From Myxococcota bacterium (GTDB lineage Bacteria; Myxococcota_A; Polyangia; JAAYKL01), in the NCBI GenBank assembly GCA_030065855.1, contig JASJCT010000041.1, positions 1-64,000 of the forward strand: 64,000 bases of DNA, written 5' to 3'. Shown here one piece after another: positions 60,465 to 64,000 of this stretch; positions within the stretch are counted from its first letter, which is position 1; the number at the start of each line of letters is the position of its first letter. Made by a program: the position numbers and the translations under genes. The notes beneath the pieces are model-generated. The model saw nothing but the letters and a program-made list of their open reading frames with translations. It was not told where the DNA came from and did not search any database.

Positions 60465-61793
60465 ATGTGGAGAACGACACAAATACTACATATTAGTACT
60501 GTTTTCACGGCTGCCGTGATCTTTCACTTTGGGTGTAACGTGACGAGTGCAGATAGTCAGAACATAGATGTTGGTTCAGATGCGGATGCAGATGGGGACG
60601 CTGATACTGACACAGATTCTGATTCGGATAGTGATGCAGATTCGGATGCTGACTCTGATGCGGATTCAGATTCAGATGGGGATTCTGATACTGATTCCGA
60701 CTCGGACTCAGATTCTGACTCGGATATCGACACCGATACGGGCTGCAGCGATCAGGATGGGGATGACTGGTGCGATGATTTTGATTGCGAGCCCACAAAT
60801 CCAGATATTAACCCGGGCGCAGAAGAAATCTACGATCCCCCGAATGGCGTGGATGAGGACTGTGACGGCGCAACCGACGAAGATCCAGAACCTATAATCG
60901 ATACAGACTCGGGCCCCATTATTCCGGATTGCTCAGATTGTCCCACCACAGGTACGACATTGGAACACATGCGCTGCGCCATTGATCTGTGCGATGATGC
61001 AGTGCACTTGTCTTCTGAGTACACGTCGCCCAGCAACGCCACGACCACAGATACCTATGCGGCAGTGGCGCGCTTTGGAGAGACAACCAACGACTTGGCC
61101 CCCTTGCTCTTTGACGCCTACGCCCTCATGGCCACGGGTCCGGCCACTGGCACCATCCACACCCAGAACATGGGTGGCACCAATATTGAGGACCCTTACT
61201 CACAAGAGGAATTTTTGGTTAACGATGTGATGGAGTGGCGCATCCACCTCAAGGCCCCGCCCAAGGCCAAGGGATTTCGCGTGCACTACGTATTTCTCTC
61301 TATGGAGTACGACGAATACGTGGGTGAACGATATAATGATAAATTTTACATCTTCTTAGAGGCACAGAGTACCAATGGCGGTGAGCGCACCATTATCAAC
61401 TTTACCAAGTGTCGGGACCCAGATGTCTACTATGACTTCATCTGCGATGAAGCGACCATGGACTGGTGTGAGGACGGGGAGAAGTACTGTTACATTGCCA
61501 TCAATACATCGTTTTCCGAATGTTGTTGGTACAATGACTGCCCAGACGGCACCTGGACCACGGACCTCTCAGGCACGGGATATTCCTGTGCAGACAGTTG
61601 GATCGAGGATACACCAGGCACAGGATCGTCCACTGGGTGGCTTTATACCGAATGGGTGGTGGAGGAAGGTGAGGAATTCGATGTCATTTTTCACATTCAC
61701 GACACCAGCGACTCCATCCTCGACTCCGAGGTCATTCTAGACGAATTCATCTTCCTAAAGGATGCCACCCCAGGAACCAACGAAGTCGTCTGA
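60465..61793 (+). CDS. Asp-rich lipoprotein with choice-of-anchor-L-like domain (paralogue 1)
   Basis: The signal peptide of this 442-residue protein ends at FHFGC, a probable lipidation Cys. A DxDx tract of about 50 residues (Asp with Ser, Ala or Thr) comes next. A MopE-like motif then reads DGDDWCDDFDCEPTNPDINP, followed by PNGVDEDCDGATDEDP. The C-terminal 280 residues are a choice-of-anchor-L-like domain (VHYVFLSMEYDEYVGERYND). Many Cys lie in the middle (for example CCWYNDC). The ATG at 60465 fits the AAGGAGG site (7-base spacing) better than that at 60459. It is almost certainly surface exposed and calcium binding. The next gene is a close paralogue. Confidence 0.8.
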   Translation: MWRTTQILHISTVFTAAVIFHFGCNVTSADSQNIDVGSDADADGDADTDTDSDSDSDADSDADSDADSDSDGDSDTDSDSDSDSDSDIDTDTGCSDQDGDDWCDDFDCEPTNPDINPGAEEIYDPPNGVDEDCDGATDEDPEPIIDTDSGPIIPDCSDCPTTGTTLEHMRCAIDLCDDAVHLSSEYTSPSNATTTDTYAAVARFGETTNDLAPLLFDAYALMATGPATGTIHTQNMGGTNIEDPYSQEEFLVNDVMEWRIHLKAPPKAKGFRVHYVFLSMEYDEYVGERYNDKFYIFLEAQSTNGGERTIINFTKCRDPDVYYDFICDEATMDWCEDGEKYCYIAINTSFSECCWYNDCPDGTWTTDLSGTGYSCADSWIEDTPGTGSSTGWLYTEWVVEEGEEFDVIFHIHDTSDSILDSEVILDEFIFLKDATPGTNEVV

Positions 61794-61902
61794 TTTTTTT
61801 GCCGCACCTGCGTTTGTTACCCCCTCTCACTCATTCTTTTATTCTTGAAAAGAAACTGAGAAGCAGATAAATTTGATTTATAAGGAGGAATGCAAATGTA
61901 TG

Positions 61903-61910
61903 AAAAAAAA
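61903..61910 (+). repeat. A8 tract at the start of the second lipoprotein gene
   Basis: Eight A residues fall between the ATG that is properly spaced from the AAGGAGG site (61896, 7 bases after 61888) and the long reading frame. From that ATG translation reads MYEKKC and stops. One slip of -1 on the A8 run would continue into the lipoprotein frame. The ATG at 61910 uses the last A of the run but is 21 bases from the ribosome site. Confidence 0.8.
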
Positions 61911-63235
61911 TGCTAGTAAAAATAGCAGTTTATCTGTTCTCGATCGCATTGCTCGCTGGATGTGACGTAGAAAATCCAGATGGGCAGATTTCGGACGATC
62001 CCTCAACAGACGCTGACTCAGATGCGGATGCCGATACTGATGCTGACTCTGATTCAGATGCTGACTCTGATTCAGATGCTGACTCTGATTCAGATGCTGA
62101 CTCTGATTCAGATGCTGATTCTGATTCAGATGCTGATTCCGATTCTGACACAGACACCGACACGGACATAGACACCGATACGGGTTGCAATGACCAGGAT
62201 GACGATGGCTGGTGCGATGAATTTGACTGCGAGCCCACAAATCCGGACATAAACCCCGGGGCTGAAGAGATTCACGACCCCCAAAATGGCATAGACGACG
62301 ATTGCGACGGCTTGATCGACGAAGACCCAGATCCTCTAATCGATACTGACTCGGGCCCCATCATCCCAGATTGTTCAAATTGTCCCTCCACAGGCACCAG
62401 TTTAGAGCACATGCGCTGCGCCGTCGACCTTTGCGATGATGCGGTTTACCTGTCCGCCGACTATACCTCACCCAGTAATGCCGACACCACAGGAACATAC
62501 GCGGCAGTGGATCGGTTTGGCAGTGCGAGCAACGATTTAGAACCCCTGCTTTATGACGCTTATGCTCTCGTGGCAACCGGGCCGGCCACTGGAACGAGCC
62601 ACAGCCAAAACATGGGTGGCAGTGGGATCGAAGATCCATTTTCCCAAGACGGGTACGATGTCAATGACGTGATGGAGTGGCGCATTCACCTCAAGGCCCC
62701 ACCCAAAGCCGAGGGATTTAGGGTACACTACGTGTTTTTCTCAGAGGAGTACGACGAATTTGTGGGGTCGATGTTTAACGATAAGTTTTACATTTTCATA
62801 GAGGCGCAGAGCACCAATGATGGGGAGAGAACTATCATCAATTTCTCTAAATGCCGGGCCCCTGACATGTACTACGATTTCATCTGCGATGAGGCGACCA
62901 TGGACTGGTGTGAAGACGGTGAGAAGTACTGCTACATCAACATCCATAACGCTTTTTCAGAATGCTGCTGGTACAACGATTGTCCAGACGGCACATGGAC
63001 CACGGATATCTCCGGTACGGGTTATTCCTGCTCGAACAGCCAAATAGGCGATTTTAGTAGCACTGGATCATCCACTGGATGGCTCTACACAGAGTGGGTC
63101 GTGGAAGAAGGCGAGGAATTCGACGTTATCTTCCACATTCACGACACCAGTGACCACATCCTGGACTCTGAAGTCATTCTCGATGAGTTCATCTTTGTAA
63201 AGGACGCCAATCCCGGCACCAACGAAGTTGTCTGA
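61910..63235 (+). CDS. Asp-rich lipoprotein with choice-of-anchor-L-like domain (paralogue 2)
   Basis: This 441-residue protein has a textbook lipobox (SIALLAGC), a DxDx tract of about 55 residues encoded largely by an 18-base tandem repeat, and a MopE-like motif (DDGWCDEFDCEPTNPDINP; DDDCDGLIDEDP). The same choice-of-anchor-L-like domain as its upstream paralogue follows (VHYVFFSEEYDEFVGSMFND). The two proteins are near-identical over their last 250 residues, so the gene arose by tandem duplication. Expression may be switched by the A8 tract at its start. The likely role is at the cell surface, in adhesion or matrix; nothing enzymatic is seen. Confidence 0.8.
   Translation: MLVKIAVYLFSIALLAGCDVENPDGQISDDPSTDADSDADADTDADSDSDADSDSDADSDSDADSDSDADSDSDADSDSDTDTDTDIDTDTGCNDQDDDGWCDEFDCEPTNPDINPGAEEIHDPQNGIDDDCDGLIDEDPDPLIDTDSGPIIPDCSNCPSTGTSLEHMRCAVDLCDDAVYLSADYTSPSNADTTGTYAAVDRFGSASNDLEPLLYDAYALVATGPATGTSHSQNMGGSGIEDPFSQDGYDVNDVMEWRIHLKAPPKAEGFRVHYVFFSEEYDEFVGSMFNDKFYIFIEAQSTNDGERTIINFSKCRAPDMYYDFICDEATMDWCEDGEKYCYINIHNAFSECCWYNDCPDGTWTTDISGTGYSCSNSQIGDFSSTGSSTGWLYTEWVVEEGEEFDVIFHIHDTSDHILDSEVILDEFIFVKDANPGTNEVV
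62039..62146 (+). repeat. 18-bp coding tandem repeat (DADSDS)
   Basis: Six copies of GATGCTGACTCTGATTCA or a one- to three-base variant run head to tail. The first four are identical. Each encodes Asp-Ala-Asp-Ser-Asp-Ser, so copy number could change without a frameshift. Confidence 0.92.
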
Positions 63236-63416
63236 CCAAAAAAGTTTCCCTCCTGAAAAGCAGCTTTTTTGTTGTTTTGTTCGATTATTTGACTTGAGCG
63301 AAATCAGTGGTACGGTTTTTGAAACAGGAGTAATAACAGAATCTTACCATGATGCTGAAAGAAAGCGCCTATATGACCTGACCTAGAGGCTCAGGCTCGA
63401 ATTAAGGGGGAAGAGC

Positions 63417-63908
63417 GTGTCTAGGAAATCAACAGTTGTTTACGAATTTTCATCTGGCTGGTGTGTGCTAAAGGAGTTGCGTGAAAAGCTGCAATCCCAG
63501 CTTAGCGAAACCAGTGAAGATGTGTCAGATGCCGTTATTATGGCTTCCTCAGAGCTCGTAGAGAATGCGATAAAGTACGGTGATTCGAATTTTACGTATC
63601 GGCTGAAGATACAGGACGAGGGCATCGAGATTGAGGTGATCAATAACAAGGCCGATGGGAGCAATATCGTTCGGTTAAGGGACCATATAGATAAAATAAG
63701 AAAGAGTGAAAACCCGTTTGATTTGTATACGGAACGCCTGCTCGAACTGATGAACAATCCACAAAACGGACCCACCCAGTTGGGTCTGATTCGGATCGCA
63801 TATGAGGGGCGGTTTGATCTTTCTTGTCGCGAAGAGGATAAGATGATTTGCATTACTGCAAAAAGAAAAACAGACAGTGAAAATGAAAGTGCAACAGGAC
63901 AAGGATAA
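63417..63908 (+). CDS. HATPase-domain protein (anti-sigma/switch kinase-like)
   Basis: This 163-residue protein has a GHKL ATPase fold: the N box is ASSELVENAIKYGD, and the later helix region TQLGLIRIAYEG is typical of small single-domain anti-sigma or serine-kinase proteins (RsbW/SpoIIAB-like), not of sensor kinases. The start is a GTG, with GGGGGAAGAG upstream. A second small gene begins 47 bases after it, which fits a partner-switching pair. The sigma factor or target is not in the window. Confidence 0.75.
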   Translation: MSRKSTVVYEFSSGWCVLKELREKLQSQLSETSEDVSDAVIMASSELVENAIKYGDSNFTYRLKIQDEGIEIEVINNKADGSNIVRLRDHIDKIRKSENPFDLYTERLLELMNNPQNGPTQLGLIRIAYEGRFDLSCREEDKMICITAKRKTDSENESATGQG

Positions 63909-63955
63909 GGCAAAGATCCGGTGATGTAGTGCAACAGCAAGATTGGGAGGATCGC

Positions 63956-64000
63956 GTGGATAACTTAAAAAAAGACGAGCTGGAAATTGTGGTCGAGGCG
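63956..64000 (+). CDS. Start of a gene cut by the window edge
   Basis: A GTG preceded by GGGAGG (63945-63950) opens a frame MDNLKKDELEIVVEA that runs off the window. Fifteen codons are too few for assignment. Position after an anti-sigma-like ATPase suggests an anti-sigma antagonist or a related regulator, but this is only a guess from context. Confidence 0.45.
   Translation, partial: MDNLKKDELEIVVEA

Noticed and set aside
61794-61870. Intrinsic terminator after the first choice-of-anchor-L gene
   Set aside because: A T-run follows the stop, but no stable hairpin precedes it.
61878-62250. Minus-strand frames of Ser/Glu or Asn/Gln repeats opposite the Asp-rich tracts
   Set aside because: Artefacts of the 18-base repeat; no ribosome site.

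Overview
The window reads as a chromosomal segment of a Gram-negative, myxobacteria-like (Myxococcota/deltaproteobacterial) bacterium. Signs of this are secreted lipoproteins with long Asp/Ser tracts, MopE-type and thrombospondin-3 calcium-binding repeats, a Cys-Gly plus transmembrane plus Arg tail resembling MYXO-CTERM, very large TPR proteins, a Hanks-type kinase, and dense families of short palindromic intergenic repeats. Taxonomy is inference; no rRNA or tRNA gene was seen.

Layout. 0.2-3.8 kb (minus): an ablA-transporter-ablB operon for the osmolyte N-epsilon-acetyl-beta-lysine. 4.1-4.8 kb: a VapBC toxin-antitoxin pair. 4.8-10.8 kb: three paralogous 7-TM receptors with chemotaxis-type signalling domains whose tip is altered, interleaved with an Asp-rich lipoprotein. 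10.9-11.6 kb: decayed ATPase and transposase fragments. 11.6-15.4 kb: a VWA/MopE lipoprotein, a methyltransferase and a TSUP exporter. 15.8-19.5 kb: a CreD-CreB-CreC-like envelope-stress operon. 19.5-21.8 kb: a phosphoesterase, a small zinc-ribbon gene with an in-frame TGA and downstream hairpin (candidate new selenoprotein), and an M29 aminopeptidase. 21.9-23.5 kb: an AT-rich glycosyltransferase. 23.6-35.2 kb: an 11.6-kb operon of a MshEN/GAF/HEAT protein and two 1,500-residue TPR proteins. 35.3-39.3 kb: a TSP3-repeat surface protein, a second PIN toxin-antitoxin pair, and an AT-rich pair of a membrane protein with an S74-chaperone protein. 39.6-43.7 kb: an exonuclease/GIY-YIG fusion followed by a nuclease/XPD-like helicase. 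43.8-46.5 kb: a single polypeptide joining pentapeptide repeats, a Ser/Thr kinase, a TM helix and a phosphoesterase. 46.5-46.8 kb: a 42-bp palindromic repeat array.

46.9-60.1 kb is the metabolic core. A minus-strand NuoE/NuoF/HoxU-like NADH diaphorase lies divergent to a plus-strand operon: isocitrate dehydrogenase, an HD protein, a fused aconitase-family enzyme, a split aconitase-family enzyme (large plus small subunits), a citrate synthase/citryl-CoA lyase-like protein, an ATP-grasp acyl-CoA synthetase subunit with a C-terminal Fe-S motif, and its CoA-binding partner. Together these could interconvert 2-oxoglutarate, isocitrate, citrate and acetyl-CoA plus oxaloacetate, so the cluster may be a reversible or reductive TCA segment with modular citrate cleavage. 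The direction of flux cannot be read from sequence.

60.5-63.2 kb: two paralogous Asp-rich choice-of-anchor-L lipoproteins, the second with an A8 tract at its start that may be phase variable. The right edge holds an anti-sigma-like ATPase and the first codons of another gene.

Most notable: the candidate selenoprotein, the citrate-cleavage cluster with its Fe-S-tailed synthetase, the kinase-phosphoesterase fusion, the 42-bp array, the membrane/S74 pair, and the triple receptors with altered tips.
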